Shown here: one piece after another, positions 55,478 to 63,540 of the stretch
Numbering within the stretch: position 1 is the stretch's first letter
Layout of the letters: the number at the start of each line of letters is the position of its first letter
Origin: Pseudonocardia xinjiangensis
GTDB lineage: Bacteria > Actinomycetota > Actinomycetes > Mycobacteriales > Pseudonocardiaceae
Reading direction: 5' to 3'
Length of the DNA: 64,000 nt
Assembly: GCF_012911925.1 (NCBI RefSeq)
Contig: NZ_JAAXKY010000006.1
Coordinates: 1 to 64,000 of the forward strand
Position numbers and translations under genes: made by a program
Notes under the pieces: model-generated
Told to the model about the DNA's origin: nothing
What the model saw: the letters and a program-made list of their open reading frames with translations, nothing else
Database searches by the model: none

Positions 55478-56353
55478 TCAGTGGCGGGTCGACCACGGCA
55501 GTGCCACGCGTTCGGCCAGGAGGACGACACCGGTGGACACGGCGCCGAGCAGCGCGATGGCCACCAGCCCGACATACATGTTGGGCGGCTGGAACAACTG
55601 CCAGGAGTTCCAGACCAGATACCCGAGCCCGTCGTCCGAGGCCACCATCTCGGTGGCGGTGATCGCCACCAGTGCCAATGCGATGGCCACCCGCAGCCCG
55701 GTGAACACCGACGGGAGACATCCGGGCAGCAGGACGTGGACCAGTTGGCGCCAGCCGGTGGCGCCGTAGGCCCGGCCGGCCTCGAGCAGCCGCGGGTCCA
55801 GGTCGCGGATCCCGGAGATCGTGTTGATCTCCATGACGAAGAAGGTGACGGCGACCACCGTCAGGATCTTCGGCAGCTCGCCGATTCCGAAGATCACCAG
55901 GAGCAGCGGCAGCAGGGCGATCTGAGGAATGGCGTACAGGGCCGCGAACAACGGCGAGAACGCCGCCCGCAGCGGACGGGACAGGCCCAGCGCGAGACCG
56001 ACGACGATGCCGCCGGCGGCGCCGACCAGGTAACCGACCCCGAGGCGGACCAGGGTGGCCATGACGTCCTGTTCGAGAGTGCCGTCGGCGAGCAGGTCGC
56101 CCGCGGCCGACATGATCTGGGTGGGCGGCGTGAAGATCACCGGATCAACCAGGCCGAGAGACGTCGTCAGTTGCCAGGCCAGGACGAGCACCACCGGCGT
56201 CGCGATGCCGAGAAGTACGTCCCGGCCACGCTTGCGCCGGTCGCGGCGGGCGATCCGGGCGATCTCCGCCGTCTCGTTCGTGCCGGTCGCACGCCGGCGC
56301 TGCGCGGGTCCGGATGTCGCGCTCACGGGGGGTAGGGAGCGGGTATCGCTCAC
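55478..56353 (-). CDS. ABC transporter permease (SsuC/TauC type)
   Basis: A 291-aa inner-membrane permease with six helices. The EAA loop reads EAGRAYGATGWRQLVHVLLP, followed by SVFTGLRVAIALALVAI and EMVASDDGLGYLVWNSWQLF as in nitrate/sulfonate permeases. GTG at 56353 overlaps the ATPase stop (GTGA). Confidence 0.88.
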   Translation of the reverse strand: MSDTRSLPPVSATSGPAQRRRATGTNETAEIARIARRDRRKRGRDVLLGIATPVVLVLAWQLTTSLGLVDPVIFTPPTQIMSAAGDLLADGTLEQDVMATLVRLGVGYLVGAAGGIVVGLALGLSRPLRAAFSPLFAALYAIPQIALLPLLLVIFGIGELPKILTVVAVTFFVMEINTISGIRDLDPRLLEAGRAYGATGWRQLVHVLLPGCLPSVFTGLRVAIALALVAITATEMVASDDGLGYLVWNSWQLFQPPNMYVGLVAIALLGAVSTGVVLLAERVALPWSTRH

Positions 56354-57180
56354 ACCGGGTCCTGCATGCTCGCCGCAACCTCGTTGCGCAGGGACTCCCA
56401 CAGGGAGAGCTTGAGTTCGACGAACCGCGGTGACGCCGTGGTGGCCATGCCGCGTGGGCGATCGAGATCGACCGTGATGTCCGACGTGATTTCCGCCGGT
56501 CGCCTGCTCATCACCAGCACCCGGTCGCCGAGCAGGAGCGCCTCGTCGATGGAGTGGGTGACCATGACAACCGTCCTGCGGTTCTGCTCCCACAACTGGA
56601 TCAGATCCTCCTGGATGAGCGACCGGGTCTGCGCATCGAGCGCGCCCATCGGCTCGTCCATCAGCAGGATGTCGGGCTCGGTGACGAAAGCGCGGGCGAG
56701 CGAAAGACGCTGCCGCATGCCACCGGAGAGCCGGTCCGGGTACGAGTCGGCGAAGGCGTGCAGGCCGACGCGACTGAGCCAGTGCGCGGCCCGTTCGGCG
56801 CGTTCCTTCTTGCCGACTCCCGCCATTCGCAACCCGAACTGCACATTCTGTGTCGCCGTGAGCCACGGGAACAGCCCGTTGTCCTGGAACACGAAGGCCA
56901 CCCGCGCCTGGTGCTGCTCAGCGGCCGACGAGCCGAGGCGGACCGAACCCGAGGTGGCTTCCTCCAGGCCCCCGATGATCCGCAGCAACGTCGACTTGCC
57001 GCATCCGGAAGGGCCGACGACCGACAGGAACTGTCCGGTGGGAACGGACAGATCGACATCGCTCAGGGCGTGAACCACCTCCCGGCGGCCGGCGAATACC
57101 TTCGATACCCCGTCCAGTCGCACCGCGACGTCGCGATGAACGGCGTCGTCGACGACGGTGGGCCCGTCTCCCAGGTTCAT
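56350..57180 (-). CDS. ABC transporter ATP-binding protein (SsuB/TauB type)
   Basis: A 276-aa ATPase: Walker A VVGPSGCGKSTLLR, Q-loop FVFQDNGLFPWLT, signature RLSGGMRQRLSLARA, Walker B DILLMDEPMGALD and the H-loop VMVTHSIDEALLLGDRVLVM. First gene of the three-gene import operon. The 129-base gap upstream should hold its promoter. Confidence 0.9.
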   Translation of the reverse strand: MNLGDGPTVVDDAVHRDVAVRLDGVSKVFAGRREVVHALSDVDLSVPTGQFLSVVGPSGCGKSTLLRIIGGLEEATSGSVRLGSSAAEQHQARVAFVFQDNGLFPWLTATQNVQFGLRMAGVGKKERAERAAHWLSRVGLHAFADSYPDRLSGGMRQRLSLARAFVTEPDILLMDEPMGALDAQTRSLIQEDLIQLWEQNRRTVVMVTHSIDEALLLGDRVLVMSRRPAEITSDITVDLDRPRGMATTASPRFVELKLSLWESLRNEVAASMQDPV

Positions 57181-57309
57181 TCCGGCCCATCGTGCCGCGC
57201 GGGGGCCGATCGCGCGAAGATCTGGTGACAGCTCACACCGATAACGGATTCATCGACACGATGTGGACATCTGCCGATTCGGGAGTTCCTTTTCTGGTGC
57301 GGTGCCGCG

Positions 57310-57867
57310 CTACGCCGGCTCCAGCACGGACCGCAGCGCATGGTCGAGCGCCTCGACGTCGAGCTCCGCACCGCTCACCACGGCGCGGAGCATCGCGCCG
57401 TCGAGGAGCATGCTGACCGCCCGTGCCCGGACCGGGCCGGTGACCGGTTCCAGGATCTCCTGGAGCTGAGCGATCCACATCTCCGCGGGCGGGCGCAGCG
57501 CGGGCTCCCGGGCCGCCGCCACGTAGAGCTCGATCTCGACGATCGCTCGTGCGCGATCGGCCAGGTAGTCGGCGGCGAGCTGGACGAGCGCCGTCCGCGG
57601 GTGCTCGCCGGCGGCGAGGCGCCGTCCCCATTCCTGAATCTCGGTGGCGTAGGACCGGGCCAGTTGCTCGACGGCGGCCGACACCAGGTCCGACAACGCG
57701 GGGAAGTAGTACGTCGTCGACCCGAGGGGCACGTCGGCACGGTCGGCGACCAACCGGTGCGAGACCCTCGACAGGCCGTGCTCGGCCATGACCTCCACCG
57801 TGGCGGAGACGATCGCCCGGCGCCGTCCTTCCGGGTCCCGGCGCCGGGGAACCCGCCGGTCGGTCAA
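57310..57867 (-). CDS. TetR-family regulator of the SMR pump
   Basis: A 185-aa TetR protein. Helix-turn-helix: AIVSATVEVMAEHGLSRVSH, then RLVADRADVPLGSTTYYFPA. The C-terminal ligand domain has the TetR_C shape. The TTG at 57867 overlaps the SMR stop (TTGA), so pump and regulator share a transcript. It probably binds the two palindromes upstream of the pump gene. Confidence 0.82.
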   Translation of the reverse strand: MTDRRVPRRRDPEGRRRAIVSATVEVMAEHGLSRVSHRLVADRADVPLGSTTYYFPALSDLVSAAVEQLARSYATEIQEWGRRLAAGEHPRTALVQLAADYLADRARAIVEIELYVAAAREPALRPPAEMWIAQLQEILEPVTGPVRARAVSMLLDGAMLRAVVSGAELDVEALDHALRSVLEPA

Positions 57868-58184
57868 TGTGCCCCGCCGAGGTTGAGCACCACCACGCCG
57901 GCGACGACGAGCACCAGTCCGAGCACCTTCACCACGCTCAGGGACTCGCCGAGGAACGCGACGCCGATGGCGACGATCGCGGCCGTGCCCAGGCCGGACC
58001 ACATGGCGTACGTGACGCCGACGGGCACCGTCTTGACGACCTGGGTCAGGAAAACGAGGGAGACCCCGTAGGCGGCCAGGCACGCGACGCTGGGCCAGAG
58101 CCGGGTGAACCCCTCGGTGGCCTTCAGCAGGCTCGTCCCGAGCACCTCGGCGGCGATGGCGGCGAGCAGGAACACGTACGGCAC
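57864..58184 (-). CDS. Small multidrug resistance (SMR) transporter
   Basis: A 106-aa four-helix exporter of the EmrE/QacC type. The essential Glu is in LLAAIAAEVLGTSLLKATEG, with VVKTVPVGVTYAMWSGLGTA and the GLVLVVAGVVVLNL helix. It exports cationic toxicants or guanidinium-like compounds by proton antiport. GTG at 58184 follows GAGGAG by six bases; the frame upstream crosses the operators. Confidence 0.9.
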   Translation of the reverse strand: MPYVFLLAAIAAEVLGTSLLKATEGFTRLWPSVACLAAYGVSLVFLTQVVKTVPVGVTYAMWSGLGTAAIVAIGVAFLGESLSVVKVLGLVLVVAGVVVLNLGGAH

Positions 58185-58195
58185 GGTGAACTCCT

Positions 58196-58225
58196 CATGT
58201 ACAGGTGTACATGTACGACCGTACA
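58196..58225. promoter_or_regulatory. Two TetR-type operators upstream of the SMR gene
   Basis: CATGTACAGGTGTACATG (58196-58213), a perfect 7-4-7 palindrome, is followed by an overlapping TGTACGACCGTACA (58212-58225), a perfect 6-2-6 palindrome. They start 11 bases before the GTG, where a bound TetR protein would block expression of pump and regulator. Confidence 0.75.
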
Positions 58226-58253
58226 CATCGGCCCGTCCGGCGTACTCCGCCCG

Positions 58254-58769
58254 TCAGGCCTGAGCGGCCCGCACCAGGCGCAGCTGCCCGATCTCGGCGG
58301 CGTTCTTCATCAGCTCGGCGTTCACCCAGGCGGCCATGTGCGCGACGGTGCGTTGAGGGTCGTTCTGCCACGGGAACGGCGCGATCCGGTCGAGGTCAGC
58401 ATCGGTCAGCGCCTCCATGGCGGCGGACCACTCGGCGCGAAGGCCGTGCAGCCACTCGACTGCCTCGCCGTCACCGGGCCAGGCGATCTCGGTGCGGCGC
58501 CGGGGCGGGCGTCCCCGGGTGTGGTCGATCGTCACGCTCCACCACCAGCCGACGTGCCAGATGATCCAGCCGATCGTGGGCACGGGGATCGGGTCGGGCT
58601 CGTGGTCCTCCCAGTCCGGCACCCACGAGCCGCCGGCGTCGAGTCTCAGCGTCCAGCAGGTGGCGGCGGGTTCCCACCGGAAGTCCGCCGCCGTCAGCCG
58701 CTGCAGGTGGTAGTCCAGCAGCGACCACACCAGGTCGAACTGCCAACGCAGTAGGTCACGACGATGCAC
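58254..58769 (-). CDS. DinB superfamily protein
   Basis: A 171-aa four-helix protein. Features are LRWQFDLVWSLLDYHLQRLT, IGWIIWHVGWWWSVTIDHTR (first His ligands) and RTVAHMAAWVNAELMKNAAE (third His). DinB proteins are metal-binding thiol-dependent enzymes; function is not specified. GTG at 58769; further upstream the frame overlaps the DUF1275 gene on another frame. Confidence 0.8.
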   Translation of the reverse strand: MHRRDLLRWQFDLVWSLLDYHLQRLTAADFRWEPAATCWTLRLDAGGSWVPDWEDHEPDPIPVPTIGWIIWHVGWWWSVTIDHTRGRPPRRRTEIAWPGDGEAVEWLHGLRAEWSAAMEALTDADLDRIAPFPWQNDPQRTVAHMAAWVNAELMKNAAEIGQLRLVRAAQA

Positions 58770-58831
58770 GGCGCGATCCTGACAGCACCGCGCGCCGCGG
58801 TCGTCGGGTTTCCGGTCCGGCGAGCGATGGG

Positions 58832-59560
58832 CTACCCCGCGCCGCGAACGTGCCACCCTTCGGCACGGCGGCTGCGCAGTGTGGCGACCAGGGCCACGAT
58901 CGCCAGTAGTACCGCAGCGAACCCGAGCGCCCATCCGAGGCCTACATGCAGCACCAGCAGCGCACCGACCAGCGCTCCGACGAGCATCGTCAGCACGGCC
59001 AGCACCCGTCGCGCGACCGTCGGGTACCCGCCCTTGCGGCCGTCCGCTGCGATGCCCGTCAACGTCATGGTGAGGACCGTGGTGGTCAGGTCCGGCACGG
59101 CGAGCCGACGGACTGCCGCGTTCTGCAGTCCCATGGCGACCGCCAGGAAGGCGGCCACGACCGCTGCCGCCATGACTCCGGGAGTGGATGCCAGCAGGAC
59201 GGCGCACGCGAGACCGACCACCACCAGCCCGAGCTCGATCGCCGTGGCGTTGCGCAGGAGCTTGCCTCGCTGTCCGCTCCAGCGCTCGACGAGAGGGCCG
59301 CCGGCGAACGCGCCGACGAGGAACCCCGCCAGGGCGGCCAGGGACGCGACCAGCGAGAACCCGGGCGCGCCTGCCAGCGCGAATCCCACGAACACCACGT
59401 TCCCGGTCATGTTGGCGACGAAGACCCTGCCGAGCGCGAGGATGCTGACGGCGTCGACCAGCCCTGTCGCCGTGGTCAGCACCAGGAGAAGGATCGGCAG
59501 CGGTCCGTGGACGTCGTTTCGCGCGAGTTCGGTCCACAGCCGCGATCCGGATCCGGCCAC
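58832..59560 (-). CDS. DUF1275 (YoaK) family membrane protein
   Basis: A 242-aa six-helix protein. The family signature is ATGLVDAVSILALGRVFVAN followed by MTGNVVFVG, and later MGLQNAAVRRLAVPDLTTTV and LTMTLTGIAADG. Transport function unproven. The GTG at 59560 is preferred because AGGAGG lies five bases upstream; earlier starts add about 45 disordered residues. Confidence 0.85.
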   Translation of the reverse strand: MAGSGSRLWTELARNDVHGPLPILLLVLTTATGLVDAVSILALGRVFVANMTGNVVFVGFALAGAPGFSLVASLAALAGFLVGAFAGGPLVERWSGQRGKLLRNATAIELGLVVVGLACAVLLASTPGVMAAAVVAAFLAVAMGLQNAAVRRLAVPDLTTTVLTMTLTGIAADGRKGGYPTVARRVLAVLTMLVGALVGALLVLHVGLGWALGFAAVLLAIVALVATLRSRRAEGWHVRGAG

Positions 59561-59805
59561 TGGCGCCTCCTGGGTGCTGATGAGGCCACCGGTGCCGATG
59601 TCCTGCCGGCCATTCTCCACCACCCGGCCGCCCGCGCCGGAATTCGAGAAACGCCGCCGGACTCCGGTCATCGGTGTCGACCACTGGCGGCGCACCGTCG
59701 AACGTGGTCGAAGGTGTGACCATGAATGATCAATGCGAAGACTGCCGGTAAGGGAAAACCCCGCACGGCCCGAGCATGGTGTGATCCGATTCTCGAGGAG
59801 CAGTA

Positions 59806-60327
59806 GTGAGTATTTCGTTGCCCACCGCCGGAGATGATCCGCGCTACACGACGCGAGGCGCCGTGTACGTGCCGTCCGGCGCGGGCATCACGAAGTGGTT
59901 CTCGGGTGATGTGTACACGACGAAGCTGAGAGCGCAGGATACGAACGGGGCGCTGGGTGTCGTCGACGCATCGGTGCCCGTCGGCAGTGGTCCGGTACCG
60001 CACACCCACGCCGACCAGGACGAGACATTCTTCCTGTTGTCAGGGGAACTGGAGTTCCTCGACGGCGACAAGACCTTCATGGCCTACGCCGGAGATCTCG
60101 TCTTCGTTCCGCGGAAGATTCGGCACCGGTTCACGAACGTCGGGCTGTATCCGGCGCGGATGTTGTTCTTCTACACTCCCGGTGGCACGGAGAGCACCTT
60201 CATCGAAGGCGGCGACGAGCCCGAGGCGGGCGTCATGGTGCAGCCGTGGGGCCCGGAGCGCATCGACGAGCGGGTGCTCTCGATCCTCGCCAAGTACGGC
60301 ACCGAGGCGCTCCCCGACCTTCCGTGA
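59806..60327 (+). CDS. Cupin domain protein
   Basis: A 173-aa single-domain cupin. Motif 1 is PVPHTHADQDETFFLLSGEL with the His/His/Glu metal ligands; motif 2 is AGDLVFVPRKIRHRFTNVG with the fourth ligand His. Likely a metal-dependent enzyme or sugar/flavonoid-type dioxygenase-like protein; substrate unknown. GTG start five bases after GAGGAG. Divergent from the DUF1275 gene. Confidence 0.85.
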   Translation: MSISLPTAGDDPRYTTRGAVYVPSGAGITKWFSGDVYTTKLRAQDTNGALGVVDASVPVGSGPVPHTHADQDETFFLLSGELEFLDGDKTFMAYAGDLVFVPRKIRHRFTNVGLYPARMLFFYTPGGTESTFIEGGDEPEAGVMVQPWGPERIDERVLSILAKYGTEALPDLP

Positions 60328-60368
60328 TGCCTGCACCCTTCCGTGGTACCTGCACCGGGTCCGCCACC

Positions 60369-61055
60369 TCACACCGCCGAGCGGGTGGGGGTTGCCGTGC
60401 CGTGCAGGCGCCTGGCGTGCGCCGCGTACGCCCGCGGCCCGATGACCGGCATCAGCAGCCGCGCGATGAGCGGGCCTTGGGCGAGAACGGCCTGCACGAC
60501 CTCCGGGTCGCCTTCGTACATCGCCATTCCGAAGGCCAGCGGCAGGTGCTTCTTCGGGACTTCACCCATGGCGTGGGCGCCGAGTTCCTGCCACTCCGCG
60601 GCCGTGACGTACTTCTCCGCCAATGGCAGGATGTGCTGCTCCTCCAGCGCCGTGTGCTCGACGAGCACCGAGATCAGTCGATCGAGGACCGCGGCCAATG
60701 CCTCACGGTGTGAGAACGACGCATCACGACGCCAGCCGGTGAGCGCCGCGGCGATCTCTCCGTTCGCCTGCTCGATGGATTCGTGGTGACCCTCCATCAT
60801 GTGCACGACGGACGCGATTTCGGCCGGTCCCCGTTCCAGCAGTTTCGGCCACAGTAGTGCGTCCTCGCCCCCGTGGTGCGCATGAAGAAGGGTGCTGATG
60901 ACGGTGATGTGCCGGCTGATCACCTCGGCCCGCTTCACATCGCCTTCCGGGACACCGCGGACCAACGTCGGCGCCTGGCTGAACTCCCGGCGAAGCAAGA
61001 CGTGTGTCAGATACATGTCGCGGACGTCGGCCATCGCGCCGGGGGCAGTCGTCAT
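60369..61055 (-). CDS. Hemerythrin HHE-domain protein
   Basis: A 228-aa four-helix di-iron protein. Ligands appear in VISRHITVISTLLHAHHGGE, EGHHESIEQANGEI and VLVEHTALEEQHILPLAEKY, the HHE pattern. The last 75 residues form an extra helical region found in actinobacterial relatives. Oxygen or nitric-oxide handling is a family-level inference. ATG at 61055 after AGAGGAAT. Confidence 0.85.
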   Translation of the reverse strand: MTTAPGAMADVRDMYLTHVLLRREFSQAPTLVRGVPEGDVKRAEVISRHITVISTLLHAHHGGEDALLWPKLLERGPAEIASVVHMMEGHHESIEQANGEIAAALTGWRRDASFSHREALAAVLDRLISVLVEHTALEEQHILPLAEKYVTAAEWQELGAHAMGEVPKKHLPLAFGMAMYEGDPEVVQAVLAQGPLIARLLMPVIGPRAYAAHARRLHGTATPTRSAV

Positions 61056-61163
61056 CGTATTCCTCTGATCGCTGATGGGGTGATCCTACGCGTGATGTGC
61101 GGCGAATTGTCGGTACCGGCTCGGCGCGCGCGGGACGGGACGGGTGTTCGTTAGGCTGGCGCG

Positions 61164-61709
61164 GTGTCCACGGCGTGCCTCGACGTGCTGAGCGGATTCC
61201 GGCCCCGCAGTCCCTCCGAGGCCGCCGACGTGGCCCGGGTCCTGGAACTGGTGGAGAGCGCGGAAGATCCGTGGCTCCGTTCGACTCCGCTGCACGTCAC
61301 GGCGTCGGCTCTGATCGTGCATCCCGAGAGCGGCCGGGTTCTGTTGCGTTGGCACCAGCGGCAGCAGGCCTGGTTGCAGGTCGGTGGCCACGGTGACCCG
61401 GGGGAGACCGACCCGGTGGAGGTCGCGCTGCGCGAGGGGCGTGAGGAGAGCGGGCTGACCGACCTGCTGCCGTGGCCGGACAGGGCCCTCGTCCACGTGG
61501 TGGTCGTTCCGGTGGCCGCCAAGGGCGACGAACCCGCCCACGAACACGCCGATCTGCGGTTCGTGCTGGCCACCGCGGAACCCGACGCGGTCCGCCCGGA
61601 GAAGGAGCACGCTCCGCTGCGCTGGCTCAGCGTGGCGGGGGCGCACGCGGTCACCGAGGCGAACGTCCGCGAGACGCTGGCACGCGTCGAGGCGCTGCTC
61701 CCGGGCTGA
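61164..61709 (+). CDS. Nudix hydrolase
   Basis: A 181-aa pyrophosphohydrolase. The Nudix box is complete: GGHGDPGETDPVEVALREGR then EESGL, with all catalytic glutamates. The N-terminal 40 residues are a helical extension; substrate unknown. GTG start; divergent from the hemerythrin gene. Confidence 0.88.
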   Translation: MSTACLDVLSGFRPRSPSEAADVARVLELVESAEDPWLRSTPLHVTASALIVHPESGRVLLRWHQRQQAWLQVGGHGDPGETDPVEVALREGREESGLTDLLPWPDRALVHVVVVPVAAKGDEPAHEHADLRFVLATAEPDAVRPEKEHAPLRWLSVAGAHAVTEANVRETLARVEALLPG

Positions 61710-61907
61710 CCGTCCGGCGGTCGCGAACCGGCTCCCCGTATCCGGGCCGCCGGACACCGGGCTTCCGCGTATTCGATCTTCTCGGATCGCGGGTCCACCC
61801 GAATGGGACCGGACATTGTCGCAATGCGCGAGCGGAGATCTGCGACATGCCTCGTGACGAGGGTGCCGGCGAAGCGGCGGTCTGCCCGCCGACTTCAGGA
61901 GCAACAG

Positions 61908-62177
61908 ATGATCTCGATCGTTGGAATGGTCGCGCTGCCGCCGGTGGACGCGCCCGACCACATTCTCGAACAGGCCCGGCAGTTGGCGCACCCGCCGAGT
62001 GGTGCGCCCGACGGCCTGCCCCCGGGTGGCGGCTCCTGCGCGTGCGGCCACGGCCGAGATGCTCATGAACATCTCCGGGTCGGCAGCGAGTGCTCGCTGT
62101 GCCGGTCCCCGCAGCGCCGGTGTCTGCGGTTCCGCCGGGACGGTGCGGCGGGCACGAACGAGGAGCCGACGGCCTGA
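61908..62177 (+). CDS. Small Cys/His-rich (zinc-ribbon-like) protein
   Basis: An 89-aa protein. The second half has SCACGHGRDAHEHLRVGSEC then SLC, that is C-x-C-G-H, H-x-H and C-x2-C, a likely metal-binding knuckle. The N-terminus (ISIVGMVALPPVDAPDHILE) is unrelated to known domains. ATG at 61908 follows AGGAGC by six bases. Family and function unknown. Confidence 0.6.
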   Translation: MISIVGMVALPPVDAPDHILEQARQLAHPPSGAPDGLPPGGGSCACGHGRDAHEHLRVGSECSLCRSPQRRCLRFRRDGAAGTNEEPTA

Positions 62178-62661
62178 CGCCGTCACGGCCCGGGTTCGCG
62201 CCGACGAGGTCCCGGTCGCCGGTCTCGCCGCCCGCCAGGGCGTCCCGCGGCGATCAACTGTCCTTGCAGCCGGCGTGCCGTCTCCCGTGTCGTCCCGGCC
62301 CGCAGCGCTCCCTCGGGACCGCTTGGCGACGCTCGTTGCGCGTCCAACCCTCGTGCTGCAGCCCCGTCGTCGTCGCGGCGTGTGGTCGCGACGGCGCCGG
62401 CCGGTAGTGCCGGGCTCTGTCGAGCGACCATGAATCGCACACCTGGCCGCCGATGACTACGGCGGGTGATCCTCCTTGCGAGCTTTTCTCCCCCGAACGG
62501 GTTTTTGTGGACGGGCGGGTGAAAGAACGGTAACCACCGGCCTGTGGCGTTTCTGTTCGGAGCGGTGTTCGTTATAACTCGCTGAGGAGCCAACTCAGTT
62601 CCCGGCGCGGTCCGATCCTTTTCGGGTGCCCGTCCGGGCGTCACCGATAGGGAGAAAACTC
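62178..62661 (+). other. Gene-free stretch upstream of the surface protein
   Basis: No supported gene in either strand. The last 150 bases become AT-richer and contain TATAAC (about 62,572-62,577), a candidate -10 for the surface protein/sortase operon, with a leader of about 80 bases. Confidence 0.4.
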
Positions 62662-63540
62662 GTGGCATCGGCTAACAGTTCCGCTCGCACGAGAGTGCTG
62701 CGACCCTGGATGGGTGTGGCGCTTGCAGTGGGAACCGCCACCGCGATGGTGGCACTGGTGGGGGTCGCGGGCGCGTCCCCGGCTCCGGCCCAGGGTCCGG
62801 GCGGGGGCGGCCCCGTTGCGGGACCGCCGCAGGCTCACAGGGCGGCGGCCGTCACCGAGCTCAGCCCGGAGATCGTCGTCGGACCGATCGTCATCCCGGC
62901 CATCACCATCCCGGCGATCGGTGGCGACGACCGGGACCGCGACGACCGCCACGGCGGCGACCGTCACGCCGAGGACCACCGCGGCTGGGACGACAAGGAC
63001 AAGGACAAGCACCACGACCAGGTCAACGCCGAGTCCCACAAGGACGACAAGAAGTTCGGCGAGGCCGAGGACTTCGACAAGGACAAGAAGTTCGACAAGA
63101 CCGAGGACTTCGACAAGTCCAAGGACCACGACAAGACCGAGGACTTCGACAAGTCCAAGGACCACGACAAGACCGAGGACTTCGACGAGTCCAAGGACCA
63201 CAACAAGGACGACAACGGCAAGGACGACAACGGCGACGGCGACGACGACAACGGCGACGACGACAACGGCGACGACGACAACGGCGACGACGACAACGGC
63301 GACGACGACAACGGCGACGACGACAACGGGAACGGCAACGGCGACAACGGCAACGGTGGCGGCGGCAACGGCGGCGCGCAGGTCCCGAACGTGCCTTCGG
63401 GTGGCGTCGAGACTGGCGACGGAAGCACCACTCCCGCCGCTTACGCGATCGGTGCCCTCGCTCTGGCCGGCATGGGCGGAGCCGCCGCGCTGACCGCGCG
63501 CCGCACGCAGCGGCAGCGCGCAGGACGTCACGAGGCCTGA
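62662..63540 (+). CDS. Secreted D/K/N-repeat surface protein, probable sortase substrate
   Basis: A 292-aa exported protein. A signal peptide (GVALAVGTATAMVALVGVAG then ASPAPA) is followed by a His/Asp-rich linker, three copies of a KTEDFDKSKDHD-type 12-mer and a run of about seven NGDDD units, strongly acidic and possibly calcium-binding. The C-terminus has VPSGGVETGDGSTT, a hydrophobic helix (AIGALALAGMGGAAAL) and a basic end, which is a sorting-signal layout without LPXTG. GTG at 62662 follows AGGGAGA. Confidence 0.8.
   Translation: MASANSSARTRVLRPWMGVALAVGTATAMVALVGVAGASPAPAQGPGGGGPVAGPPQAHRAAAVTELSPEIVVGPIVIPAITIPAIGGDDRDRDDRHGGDRHAEDHRGWDDKDKDKHHDQVNAESHKDDKKFGEAEDFDKDKKFDKTEDFDKSKDHDKTEDFDKSKDHDKTEDFDESKDHNKDDNGKDDNGDGDDDNGDDDNGDDDNGDDDNGDDDNGDDDNGNGNGDNGNGGGGNGGAQVPNVPSGGVETGDGSTTPAAYAIGALALAGMGGAAALTARRTQRQRAGRHEA

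Noticed and set aside
62990-63340. CRISPR-like array in the repeat region near 63 kb
   Set aside because: Repeats are short, adjacent, in frame and encode Asp/Lys/Asn units; there are no spacers of constant length.
62641-63531. Val/Ala-repeat frame antisense to the acidic surface protein
   Set aside because: The repetitive Val-rich translation is simply the complement of GAC/AAC codon repeats; no start signal.
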